IMG/VR virus record: IMGVR_UViG_3300025674_000429
Coordinates: 1 to 22,809 of that record
Strand: one strand, 5' to 3'
Origin: a virus
DNA length: 22,809 bases
Below are positions 13,863 through 19,961 of the stretch, in pieces. Position 1 is the first letter of the stretch, and every line of letters starts with the position of its first letter. The notes under the pieces were generated by a model that did no database searches, was not told where the DNA came from, and saw only the letters and a list, made by a program, of their open reading frames with translations. The translations under genes were made by a program, and so were the position numbers.

Positions 13863-15974
13863 ATGCCAGTCACAGGTGCTACCACCAGGAATGATTATGT
13901 AGCAAGTGCTGGTCAAACAGTATTCAACTACACCTTCCAAATCCTGCTTGCCTCCGATATAAAGGTAATGCAGAACGGAACTCTCCTAACACTCAACAAT
14001 GACTACACCGTATCTGACGCTGGTGATCAGGATGGTGGCACTGTCACGCTGACTACTGGTGCAGGTGATGGAGACTCTATCGCTATATTCTTGGCGATGC
14101 CAATTGACCGTACTACCGAATACCAAGAGGCTGGTGACTTCCTAGCATCCGATGTTAATGGCGACTTTGATAAAGGCTATGTAGCCATGAATCAGTTGCA
14201 GACTGACATTGCTAGATCAATACACCTCAAGGATCAAGACCCCTCTGTAGATATGACTCTGCCTCTTGCAGGAAGCAGGGCTAACAAGTTCCTACGATTC
14301 AATGCTCTTGGCCTACCTGATGTTGCTACAGGCACACCCATCAATGAGGACATCATTACCCCTGCACAGTTTGGTGCATTGGGTGACGGTGCGGATGACG
14401 ATGCTGCTATTCAGGCTATGGTTGCCCATGTCAAAGCTAATGGCGGTGGCACTGTAGACCTGGAGAACAAGATATACAATGTAGGTAGCACCATTGCATT
14501 CGGTGTCCCTGTTAAGTTTATCTGCGGTACAGGTGGTGGATTTAGGGCCAGAAACACTGGCAACTACACAGCCATTACAGGGCGATCTGGGGCCGTACAG
14601 CCTAACCCCGATGGCAGTGGTAATTATACTGTACTGTTCGACATTGACGGTATGGCTTACTCCTCGTTCCAGGGCAGGTTTATTCTTACGTCTGTTGGCT
14701 CAACAAACATTATGGGCGGTGAGGTAAAGTATATTCCTAACCTGATCGCTATGGCCCAGCAGGACGGCACAGGCCCAGTACAAGCCCTTAACGGTTACTT
14801 CGAGACTCTTTTCGTCAGCAGCTTACACGCGGCATTCTTTCAACCAGAGAAGGTAGATGGGTTTGGCCCAGTGCTACCATATACTCGAACATTCTTTGCT
14901 CGATTAGAGATCGTCCGATGCTACCAGGCATGGAACTTCCTGCACGTTAATGGCTTTGATGATTGTGCTGTAGGCGTGTTGCGAGTCAACAAGTGTGCCA
15001 GAGATGCGTTTGCTAAAGCATTTGACCTCGACTGTCTTGAGGCTTTCTTGGCGGGTAGTAAGTCTACAGCCACAGGTACATTTACAACTACAGCATCCAG
15101 CACAGCGTTCACAGTCAGTGCAGACGCAGATGTGGTCGTGGGTGATGCAGTTATGATTAAGGGGGCTGAGACCTACGGACAAGGCTTTGTCACCAAGATC
15201 GCTACACTGAGTGGCACATCTGGTACGTTCGAGGATGTATGCCCAGTTGCTGTAACTGATGCAGAGTTTATCTTTGCCTCTGGTGGTTACGAGATGGACA
15301 GGGCCACCTTTGTTTGTGCCAAGCTCTATCTTGAGGGCGCTCACTACAAGCTGCTTCACTTTACCCGACAGGCCACTCTGGACTGCCAGACGCTCAAGTT
15401 TTCTACTGGTGAGTTTGCTTGTTATCAGGGAAGACCTATTGTGTTTGAGCATATCAACTCACTGTGTAATGTTGGTAGTGTTCCGCAGAGTGAGCAGGGT
15501 GTGAATGGTAACCCTCTAGTTGACGGCTCCTTGGGTAAGTTGATTCAGTCCTATGTTTACATAGGCTTGCGAAGTTTTATTGACATCGAAATCCCAGAGG
15601 ACAGTGGCAACTTCTTTGACTTCTACCCTGACCACAACTGCACCATCAAGCTGATGATGACAGAAGCAGATTTGATTACCTATGGCATAAAGCCCATCGA
15701 GGTCGGTCATACTATCTACGACCCCGCAGGTAAAGCGGGTGGTAGCAGAGAGTTTTCAACCAGTGACAGTCAGCTTACTGTTAGGTATTCCGACAAGACA
15801 GTGAAGGTTTCTGGGGATATAGGTGGAACGCAAATGACTATTGACGATGGCAAGCTAAGAGCTGATAACTCTGCGGCAGCCACAACCCCAGGTAGTGTTG
15901 TTAAAAAGATAGAAGTATTTTCAGAAGGCGGGGTTAGCTTAGGCTTCATCCCAGTCTACTCATCGATAACTTAA
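13863..15974 (+). CDS. Tailspike: T7 gp17-like N-terminus plus beta-helix
   Basis: This 703-aa protein has an N-terminal domain (about 1-130) with the gp17 tail-attachment pattern: Y-V-A-S-A-G-Q-T-V-F-N-Y-T-F, N-G-T-L-L-T-L-N-N-D-Y-T-V, and P-I-D-R-T-T-E-Y-Q. This part docks on the nozzle. After a linker (LRFNALGLPDVATGTP) comes the pectate-lyase-type signature 'Q-F-G-A-L-G-D-G-A-D-D-D-A-A-I-Q' (169-184) then G-G-G-T-V-D-L (194-200), indicating a right-handed beta-helix. A small Thr/Ala/Val-rich beta domain at about 395-470 looks inserted. The C-terminus (about 620-703) would be a trimerisation or carbohydrate module. It recognises and may cleave host surface polysaccharide; no catalytic residues were assigned. 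GAGGAA precedes the ATG. Confidence 0.85.
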   Translation: MPVTGATTRNDYVASAGQTVFNYTFQILLASDIKVMQNGTLLTLNNDYTVSDAGDQDGGTVTLTTGAGDGDSIAIFLAMPIDRTTEYQEAGDFLASDVNGDFDKGYVAMNQLQTDIARSIHLKDQDPSVDMTLPLAGSRANKFLRFNALGLPDVATGTPINEDIITPAQFGALGDGADDDAAIQAMVAHVKANGGGTVDLENKIYNVGSTIAFGVPVKFICGTGGGFRARNTGNYTAITGRSGAVQPNPDGSGNYTVLFDIDGMAYSSFQGRFILTSVGSTNIMGGEVKYIPNLIAMAQQDGTGPVQALNGYFETLFVSSLHAAFFQPEKVDGFGPVLPYTRTFFARLEIVRCYQAWNFLHVNGFDDCAVGVLRVNKCARDAFAKAFDLDCLEAFLAGSKSTATGTFTTTASSTAFTVSADADVVVGDAVMIKGAETYGQGFVTKIATLSGTSGTFEDVCPVAVTDAEFIFASGGYEMDRATFVCAKLYLEGAHYKLLHFTRQATLDCQTLKFSTGEFACYQGRPIVFEHINSLCNVGSVPQSEQGVNGNPLVDGSLGKLIQSYVYIGLRSFIDIEIPEDSGNFFDFYPDHNCTIKLMMTEADLITYGIKPIEVGHTIYDPAGKAGGSREFSTSDSQLTVRYSDKTVKVSGDIGGTQMTIDDGKLRADNSAAATTPGSVVKKIEVFSEGGVSLGFIPVYSSIT

Positions 15975-15986
15975 AGAGATATTATT

Positions 15987-16154
15987 ATGGTCGAAGAAAC
16001 TAAACAGGTTGTTGACGTAGCAGCCGCCTCCACAGGTGTATTGGCGTTGGCAGCTTGGTTGCCACCGATAGCATCTCTGTTCACTATTGTATGGCTAGGA
16101 CTTCGTATATTTGAGTCCGATACCGTACAGAAACTGTTAGGTAAGAAGCAATGA
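15987..16154 (+). CDS. Class II-type holin (55 aa)
   Basis: ATG 15987 opens a 55-codon gene behind AAAGAGAT. The protein starts with an acidic tip (MVEETKQ), has a hydrophobic span at about 10-39 interrupted by W-L-P-P (two short membrane helices, about 10-25 and 28-42), and ends with the basic R-I-F-E-S-D-T-V-Q-K-L-L-G-K-K. This is a compact small-holin architecture, like that of phages whose lysis genes follow the tailspike. Holins make lethal inner-membrane lesions that release or activate the endolysin. The TGA overlaps the next ATG (ATGA). The exact family was not confirmed, but size, topology and position agree. Confidence 0.75.
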   Translation: MVEETKQVVDVAAASTGVLALAAWLPPIASLFTIVWLGLRIFESDTVQKLLGKKQ

Positions 16155-16519
16155 TTGAGAAACTGATAGCACCTGTCACTGGACTACTGGATAAGTTTAT
16201 ACCCGATGCAGACACGAAACAGAAGATTGCTCACGAAATCGCTACAATGTCAGAACGCCACGCGCAGGAGATTGCACTGGCACAGATCGAAGTCAACAAG
16301 GCAGAAGCAAAAGGAAATTGGTTCCAAGCGGGATGGCGACCTGCAACAGGTTGGGTATGTGTACTGGGTTTTGGAGTGAACTTCCTGATCTCCCCACTCG
16401 CAGCAGGAATGGGTATCGACATACCCCAGGCTGACACTAGCACTATGCTACCTGTACTGATGGGTATGCTCGGACTCGGTGGTTTACGCACCTATGAAAA
16501 GTCTTCTAAGAAGGTATAG
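16151..16519 (+). CDS. Holin of the 3TM superfamily (GTA-type)
   Basis: This 122-aa protein has an N-terminal amphipathic, charged region (residues 1-55; FIPDADTKQKIAHEI) and then the family hallmark G-N-W-F-Q-A-G-W-R-P-A-T-G-W at 55-68. Membrane segments follow at about 69-90 and 97-112, with a basic tail. The 'W-R-P-x-x-G-W' motif is characteristic of the Holin_3TM family (PF11351) found in phages and gene transfer agents. It is coupled to the class II holin by an ATGA overlap, so two membrane lysis proteins are made in tandem. It could be a second holin, an antiholin or a pinholin. The 3' end overlaps the next gene by 26 nt. Confidence 0.8.
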   Translation: MIEKLIAPVTGLLDKFIPDADTKQKIAHEIATMSERHAQEIALAQIEVNKAEAKGNWFQAGWRPATGWVCVLGFGVNFLISPLAAGMGIDIPQADTSTMLPVLMGMLGLGGLRTYEKSSKKV

Positions 16520-17129
16520 CCTCGCCTTACTTCTGGTAATGCCCCTTGCCTATGCTGATGAGAACAAGCAGGAAGGTAGCCTCAACACCTACAATGGTGA
16601 AGGCTCTACGGTAAACAGCAACAACAACACCGAAGATAAGTCTGTCAGCAATACCTACAATGGAGCAGGGAGTAGCTCCGAGATTCCTGTAAGCAGTGCT
16701 ATGGCTCCCAGTTTCATGTCTAACGGCATGGAGACCTGCCTCAAGGGTGTGTCTGGCTCTGTGCAAACCGCAGTGGTAGGCATCACATCGGGCAAGTACA
16801 AGCTAGATGTGGACTGTAACCGCAGGAGAGATGCCAAGGTTCTGGGTGATCTGGGTATGAAGGTAGCCGCTATCGGTAGGCTGTGTCAGAGCGTTAAGGT
16901 CTGGAGGGCTATGTTCCTGTCTGGTACGCCATGCCCCATGCTACAGGGTGGCAACCTAGTGGTAGGTAAGAGAGCAATGCTGGCAATGAAGATGCGGCCA
17001 GAGGTATACATCCCTGACTACGAGGGGAACGAAGAGTGGTATAACCAGATACTATCAATAGGAGAAGAGAATGAAGAAGTTGCTGAAGATGATCGCTCTG
17101 TCAGCGATATGTTCCGCACAGGCAAGTGA
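16494..17129 (+). CDS. Exported protein of the lysis region with N-T-Y-N-G repeats, function unknown
   Basis: ATG 16494 is chosen because it places a classical signal peptide at the N-terminus: MKSLLRRYSLALLLVMPLAYA, with likely cleavage before DENKQ. A GTG at 16479 would add five residues. The mature part (about 190 aa) carries two imperfect repeats NTYNGEGS and NTYNGAGS (about residues 33-59). A Cys-containing domain follows, with METCLKG, D-V-D-C-N-R-R-R-D-A-K-V, G-M-K-V-A-A-I-G-R-L-C-Q and S-G-T-P-C-P, so at least four Cys may pair in the periplasm. I recall similar proteins in environmental podoviruses, without a known role. It overlaps the 3TM holin and, by 59 nt, the next exported protein. 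A lysis accessory or virion component are both possible. Confidence 0.65.
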   Translation: MKSLLRRYSLALLLVMPLAYADENKQEGSLNTYNGEGSTVNSNNNTEDKSVSNTYNGAGSSSEIPVSSAMAPSFMSNGMETCLKGVSGSVQTAVVGITSGKYKLDVDCNRRRDAKVLGDLGMKVAAIGRLCQSVKVWRAMFLSGTPCPMLQGGNLVVGKRAMLAMKMRPEVYIPDYEGNEEWYNQILSIGEENEEVAEDDRSVSDMFRTGK

Positions 17130-17877
17130 GCTTGATGACCTGATCAACACCTCTGCTGTGCTGGCAAACAAGATCGACGGGGCCACACAGTTGGTGGGTG
17201 CTGCAATCACTCACTCCAATATGGGGTATGTAACTGAGGATGGCATTGTTGACCCGCACCTGATCAGTGTTGCTGAGGTACAGGCATACAATCAGGCACT
17301 ATCCAATATGTCCTACTACCAGCCCTACGGTGACGCACAGACCTTCCTGGAGGACAAAGCCGCAGAAGAGATCAGCCTGATGAACGATGCAGTCGATGTG
17401 TTCACTGAGGCCACTGTGAAGATGTCTACTGTGATCGAGGTTGCTGATATGGCAGAGACAGCCTCTAGCCCCAATGAGGAGAAAGCTGTACAGGATTATG
17501 TACAGAACAATGTGGAGACACTGACCATAGATCAGGGTGATGTGGATGACTTCAACCAATCCCTGCAAGACATCGAGACCCATGCCAACAATGCGGGTGC
17601 GTATCTGGGTGTGGCCCAAAGCAAAGAGGCTACAGATTTCCTGAATCAGGGAGCAGAGGACAATGGTACACACTTTGATGTTGCCTCTATCAGCTACTCA
17701 TCCAATATGCAGTGGGTGCAGGTGGACTGGGCAAACAATACAGCGAGCGCTGTGTACATCAATGGCAACAACTGGGGGATAGACCTCTACGTATCGGCAG
17801 AGGACGCATACTTTGCTGGTCAACAGTCAGAGTTTTATGAGTACAGCCCATCCAACTACTTCGGTGAGTACCAATGA
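17071..17877 (+). CDS. Second exported acidic protein, function unknown
   Basis: This 268-aa protein has a signal peptide (MKKLLKMIALSAICSAQA, cleavage likely before SELDD). An AGGAG site ends 6 nt before the ATG, inside the preceding gene. The mature protein is acidic, rich in Asp/Glu/Gln/Asn and helical over about residues 20-190. The end (about 205-268) is beta- and aromatic-rich, with W-V-Q-V-D-W-A-N-N and N-G-N-N-W-G-I-D-L-Y. No family is recognised. The Cys in SAIC is preceded by Ile, not Gly/Ala, so a lipoprotein is unlikely. A role in the periplasm or in lysis is inferred only from the signal and position. Its stop overlaps the next ATG (ATGA). Confidence 0.6.
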   Translation: MKKLLKMIALSAICSAQASELDDLINTSAVLANKIDGATQLVGAAITHSNMGYVTEDGIVDPHLISVAEVQAYNQALSNMSYYQPYGDAQTFLEDKAAEEISLMNDAVDVFTEATVKMSTVIEVADMAETASSPNEEKAVQDYVQNNVETLTIDQGDVDDFNQSLQDIETHANNAGAYLGVAQSKEATDFLNQGAEDNGTHFDVASISYSSNMQWVQVDWANNTASAVYINGNNWGIDLYVSAEDAYFAGQQSEFYEYSPSNYFGEYQ

Positions 17878-18350
17878 GTTTAGAAGATACAGAGCTGAGG
17901 ATCGGCAACACATCGTTCAAAGGTGTGTATATTGCTATCGTCCTGAGTCTAGCAACTAGCCTGGGCGGTGGTGTATGGACAGCCAGCTCTCTGTACAGCA
18001 GACTCCAAGAGGTAGAGTCCCGCAGTATCCCTGACATCAAGCCGACCCAAAAGGAGATCAGCCTTATCAAACAGCAGCTAGTTGACAATGATGTATCGCA
18101 ACTCAAGGGAAAGTTGGCAGAGCTGGGGACTAATCTGGCAACCATTATGACACAGCAGGAGAAGCTGTTGGAGTTGAGCCAAGAGGTAACTGATCTGGAG
18201 AAGGATATAGAGTCTATGCGTAGCACAGTGAAGACTGCCGAGCTGTTGGCAGAAGGTGTGCAGGACATAGAAAATAAAGTTAAGATAGCCACTAAAGAAA
18301 TAGAAGAACTGTGGGATGGGCTAGATTATGTAGCCAACCCCTTGAGGTAA
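17874..18350 (+). CDS. Membrane-anchored coiled-coil protein, spanin-like candidate
   Basis: This 158-aa protein has a short N-terminal cytoplasmic part, one membrane helix at about 17-40 (GVYIAIVLSLATSLGGGVWT) and then a long Glu/Lys/Leu-rich coiled coil (about 42-145) in the periplasm. This is the architecture of an inner-membrane spanin (Rz-type), and the gene lies between holins and endolysin. No outer-membrane lipoprotein partner embedded in another frame was found, so the label is tentative. A structural or exclusion role remains possible. It overlaps the preceding stop (ATGA). It ends with NPLR, followed by a gap of 3 nt that, with the gene end, contains GAGGTAAT for the next gene. Confidence 0.55.
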   Translation: MSLEDTELRIGNTSFKGVYIAIVLSLATSLGGGVWTASSLYSRLQEVESRSIPDIKPTQKEISLIKQQLVDNDVSQLKGKLAELGTNLATIMTQQEKLLELSQEVTDLEKDIESMRSTVKTAELLAEGVQDIENKVKIATKEIEELWDGLDYVANPLR

Positions 18351-18353
18351 TAT

Positions 18354-18560
18354 ATGGGTAAGATACTGGACTTCCCTGCACCGCCTGACCTTTCTAAGCT
18401 GTGCGAGGAGTTTGATAGAATGGTAGTGATCTGTGTATCAGATGACACTATCCAAGTGGTCAGCAACATGGCAGACCAAGACATTCTCTACAGCATGGAG
18501 ATCGCCAAGAACGAGATGATCCAGGCTTACTACAGTATCGAAGATGAGGAGATACACTGA
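18354..18560 (+). CDS. Small acidic protein, function unknown
   Basis: This 68-aa protein begins MGKILDFPAPPDLSKLCEEF and continues with a beta-like stretch (V-V-I-C-V-S-D-D-T-I-Q-V-V-S-N-M) and a helical, acidic end (EIAKNEMIQAYYSIEDEE). No signal peptide or membrane segment is present, and no family is recognised. It has a good ribosome site (GAGGT before ATG 18354). Its TGA overlaps the endolysin ATG by 1 nt, so it is translated with the endolysin and might modulate it; that is only a guess from position. Confidence 0.55.
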   Translation: MGKILDFPAPPDLSKLCEEFDRMVVICVSDDTIQVVSNMADQDILYSMEIAKNEMIQAYYSIEDEEIH

Positions 18561-18910
18561 TGCAACTCCAATACTTTAATATCGAAGAATTTAATTGCCA
18601 AGAGACTGGCAACAATGAGATGTGTCCATTCTTTCTTGAGAAACTGGATGAGTTGCGCCACCGGTGTGGATTCCCCTTTAGTATTACTAGCGGTTATCGT
18701 GATCCCTCACACTCTATCGAGCAGAGGAAGGTAAAGCCTGGCACTCATGCCAAGGGTATTGCTGCTGACATACACATCAACAGTGGGTCAGAGGGTTATG
18801 TGATTATTAAGAATGCCATGGAGATGGGCTTTTCTGGCATAGGAATTGCAAAGACATTCATCCATGTTGACACCCGATCTAACACTCCAGTGGTCTGGAC
18901 TTATCGGTAA
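18560..18910 (+). CDS. Endolysin, M15A-type peptidase
   Basis: This 116-aa, zinc-dependent peptidase of the M15 family (D-Ala-D-Ala carboxypeptidase or L-Ala-D-Glu endopeptidase class) cuts peptidoglycan cross-links at lysis. The family signature is complete: S-G-Y-R at 44-47, then G-T-H-A-K-G-I-A-A-D-I-H (61-72) with zinc ligands His63 and Asp70, and the C-terminal F-I-H-V-D (100-104) with the third ligand His102. There is no signal peptide, so release depends on the holins upstream. Its length matches minimal M15A phage endolysins. GAGGAG precedes the ATG. The stop at 18908-18910 overlaps the stop of the converging gene. Confidence 0.9.
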   Translation: MQLQYFNIEEFNCQETGNNEMCPFFLEKLDELRHRCGFPFSITSGYRDPSHSIEQRKVKPGTHAKGIAADIHINSGSEGYVIIKNAMEMGFSGIGIAKTFIHVDTRSNTPVVWTYR

Positions 18911-19146
18911 CGTCTAGTCTTCTTTGCTGCGCCCTTGGGCTGTGCTGAGAACTGCTTACCAGCCCTCGTATCTCTTCTCTTCTTTCTGGTGGTAGCTGCG
19001 TACTCCGATGCGCTCATGGCTTTGATAGCCGCGCTAGGTAGGTATCTCTCCCCTGTAGCCTTTGGCCCCTGAGTGCTTGGCTTGCCAGACTTGGTTCGCC
19101 ACTTCTGCTTGCCCCAGTCGAGCAGGGACTTCTGCGGTTTACGCAT
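18901..19146 (-). CDS. Lysine/arginine-rich small conserved phage protein (81 aa)
   Basis: This strongly basic 81-aa protein contains K-S-L-L-D-W-G-K-Q-K-W-R-T-K-S-G-K-P-S, G-E-R-Y-L-P-S-A-A-I-K-A-M-S, A-S-E-Y-A-A-T-T-R-K-K-R-R-D-T-R-A-G-K-Q-F, and ends KKTRRYR. I recall homologues in marine T7-like and other phages, without a defined function. The net charge suggests nucleic acid binding. Its ATG overlaps the stop of the 59-aa gene by 1 nt (TAATG), so translation is coupled. It is the last gene of the - strand block and overlaps the endolysin 3' end by 10 bp. No terminator is visible. Confidence 0.7.
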   Translation of the reverse strand: MRKPQKSLLDWGKQKWRTKSGKPSTQGPKATGERYLPSAAIKAMSASEYAATTRKKRRDTRAGKQFSAQPKGAAKKTRRYR

Positions 19147-19325
19147 TAGTTGGTGTAGCCTCCACCCTTGGCCTTATAACGCTTTGCCAACATCTGAGCC
19201 TTACGTGCAGACCACTGCCCAGGACGACCACCCTTGCCCCCAGCCTTGATAGCCTCGAACAAGTTCTTCCGCATGGTGGGCTTGGTGTAGTTACCCGCTT
19301 CGTTTACTCTGGACTTCTTCTTCAT
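19146..19325 (-). CDS. 59-aa lysine-rich conserved phage protein
   Basis: The gene runs from ATG (19325) to TAA (19148-19146). The protein starts MKKKSRVNEAGNYTKPTMRK and continues NLFEAIKAGGKGGRPGQWSA then R-K-A-Q-M-L-A-K-R-Y-K-A-K-G-G-G-Y. 'R-V-N-E-A-G-N-Y-T-K-P' and 'G-x-P-G-Q-W-S-A-R-K-A-Q' are familiar blocks of small proteins in marine phages. About a quarter of residues are Lys or Arg and there are only two acidic residues, so DNA binding is likely. The start overlaps the upstream stop (ATGA) and the stop overlaps the downstream start (TAATG), so it sits in a tight coupled chain. Confidence 0.75.
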   Translation of the reverse strand: MKKKSRVNEAGNYTKPTMRKNLFEAIKAGGKGGRPGQWSARKAQMLAKRYKAKGGGYTN

Positions 19326-19453
19326 TTGGAGAGCATCGACTTCTTTTTCTTCTTGCCATACGACATCTTCATGCCAGTGCGCTTGGCTTCTTTCATTGCT
19401 GCTGCTTTACCAGCGGGAGTGTATGCGTACTTCTTGTTTCCTACCTGGGGCAT
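19322..19453 (-). CDS. 43-aa lysine-rich mini-protein
   Basis: I choose ATG 19453. It gives MPQVGNKKYAYTPAGKAAAM, followed by K-E-A-K-R-T-G-M-K-M-S-Y-G-K-K-K-K-K, a pattern ('V-G-x-K-k-Y-x-Y-T-x-x-G-K-x-A-A') shared by many tiny phage proteins. A longer frame reading from 19585 would overlap the 91-aa gene by 128 nt and is not supported. The gene is 4 nt after the 91-aa gene and overlaps the 59-aa gene by 4 nt. The ribosome site is weak (GTGGTG). Five consecutive Lys near the C-terminus indicate nucleic acid or acidic-surface binding. The function is unknown. Confidence 0.65.
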   Translation of the reverse strand: MPQVGNKKYAYTPAGKAAAMKEAKRTGMKMSYGKKKKKSMLSK

Positions 19454-19457
19454 GGTA

Positions 19458-19733
19458 TCACCACTTTGATTTGTTTGCCCAGAATGCGGCAGACATCTTA
19501 CCCTTGGCGATGTTCTTGGCATGACGAGCTTTGAAGGATTTACGACGAGCCTTTTGCTTAGCTGTCTGTGGATTTGAGCCAGCACCTCTCACACCCTGCT
19601 GACCATAGCGAATAGTCTTCACCCTATCGCCCTCTTTTGCGACGACAACGTGAGACTTAGTTGGGTGACCAGGGGTTCTCTTAGGCTTGTTGTACCCAGA
19701 GACCCCGATCCTTTTTAGGAGGCTCTTACTCAT
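19458..19733 (-). CDS. 91-aa basic conserved phage protein (DUF6321-like)
   Basis: This basic 91-aa protein starts MSKSLLKRIGVSGYNKPKRT and continues P-G-H-P-T-K-S-H-V-V-V-A-K-E-G-D, I-R-Y-G-Q-Q-G-V-R-G-A-G, S-F-K-A-R-H-A-K-N-I-A-K-G-K-M-S-A-A-F-W-A-N-K. These blocks are those of a small conserved family in marine phages and some bacteria (I recall DUF6321), of unknown function. It is the first gene of a four-gene basic cluster. A TATAAT box ends 6 nt before the ATG, so a leaderless start is possible. It follows the DUF3310 gene by 18 nt. Confidence 0.75.
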   Translation of the reverse strand: MSKSLLKRIGVSGYNKPKRTPGHPTKSHVVVAKEGDRVKTIRYGQQGVRGAGSNPQTAKQKARRKSFKARHAKNIAKGKMSAAFWANKSKW

Positions 19734-19739
19734 GCCCCG

Positions 19740-19745
19740 ATTATA
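19740..19745 (-). promoter_or_regulatory. Putative - strand promoter of the basic mini-protein cluster
   Basis: On the - strand TATAAT (19745-19740) is followed by CGGGGC and then ATG. The 17-nt-spaced -35 candidate GTGAAC (19768-19763) matches 3 of 6. The exact TATAATCGG sequence also occurs at 1212 and 20862, always between genes. Confidence 0.4.
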
Positions 19746-19751
19746 ACATTT

Positions 19752-19961
19752 TTAGGTGTTCAGTTCACGCTCTATGAGAAAGTCACAGTAGTGTTTGATC
19801 TTGCGTAGGTCTTCAACACCACCCTTGTCCTTCCAGCGGGTCGCGTATTTAACAATATTGCCCTCGCAAAATTCTAACTGGTTAGCCAGGATGTACTCGA
19901 TAGGCTGTATGCCTTTGCTCATGTAATGGGAGCCGCCAACTTGTTTATCATTTGCGCTCAT
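19752..19961 (-). CDS. DUF3310 protein
   Basis: This 69-aa protein is the complete DUF3310 (PF11753) domain. It has K-Q-V-G-G-S-H-Y (6-13), I-Q-P-I-E-Y-I (18-24), C-E-G-N-I-V-K-Y-A-T-R-W-K-D-K-G-G (32-48), and D-L-R-K-I-K-H-Y-C-D-F-L-I (51-63). The family is widespread in phages, often near nucleotide-metabolism genes; function is not established. It has a GAGGAAG ribosome site and overlaps the end of the metallophosphoesterase gene by 14 nt. Confidence 0.85.
   Translation of the reverse strand: MSANDKQVGGSHYMSKGIQPIEYILANQLEFCEGNIVKYATRWKDKGGVEDLRKIKHYCDFLIERELNT

Noticed and set aside
17116-17133. Lipobox in the second exported protein (outer spanin)
   Set aside because: The Cys is in S-A-I-C, with Ile at position -1 where Gly, Ala or Ser is needed. 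A standard signal peptidase I site (A-Q-A before S-E) is better.
17874-18350. An embedded Rz1-type lipoprotein frame inside the coiled-coil gene
   Set aside because: Inspection of the main ATG starts in the other + frames (for example at the ATGATG near 18088) gave short peptides without a signal or Cys lipobox. Alternative start codons were not exhaustively tested.
19322-19585. Longer version of the 43-aa basic protein starting at 19585
   Set aside because: Its first 44 residues would be read out of frame through the 91-aa gene and do not resemble the family start. The internal ATG 19453 gives a typical N-terminus.
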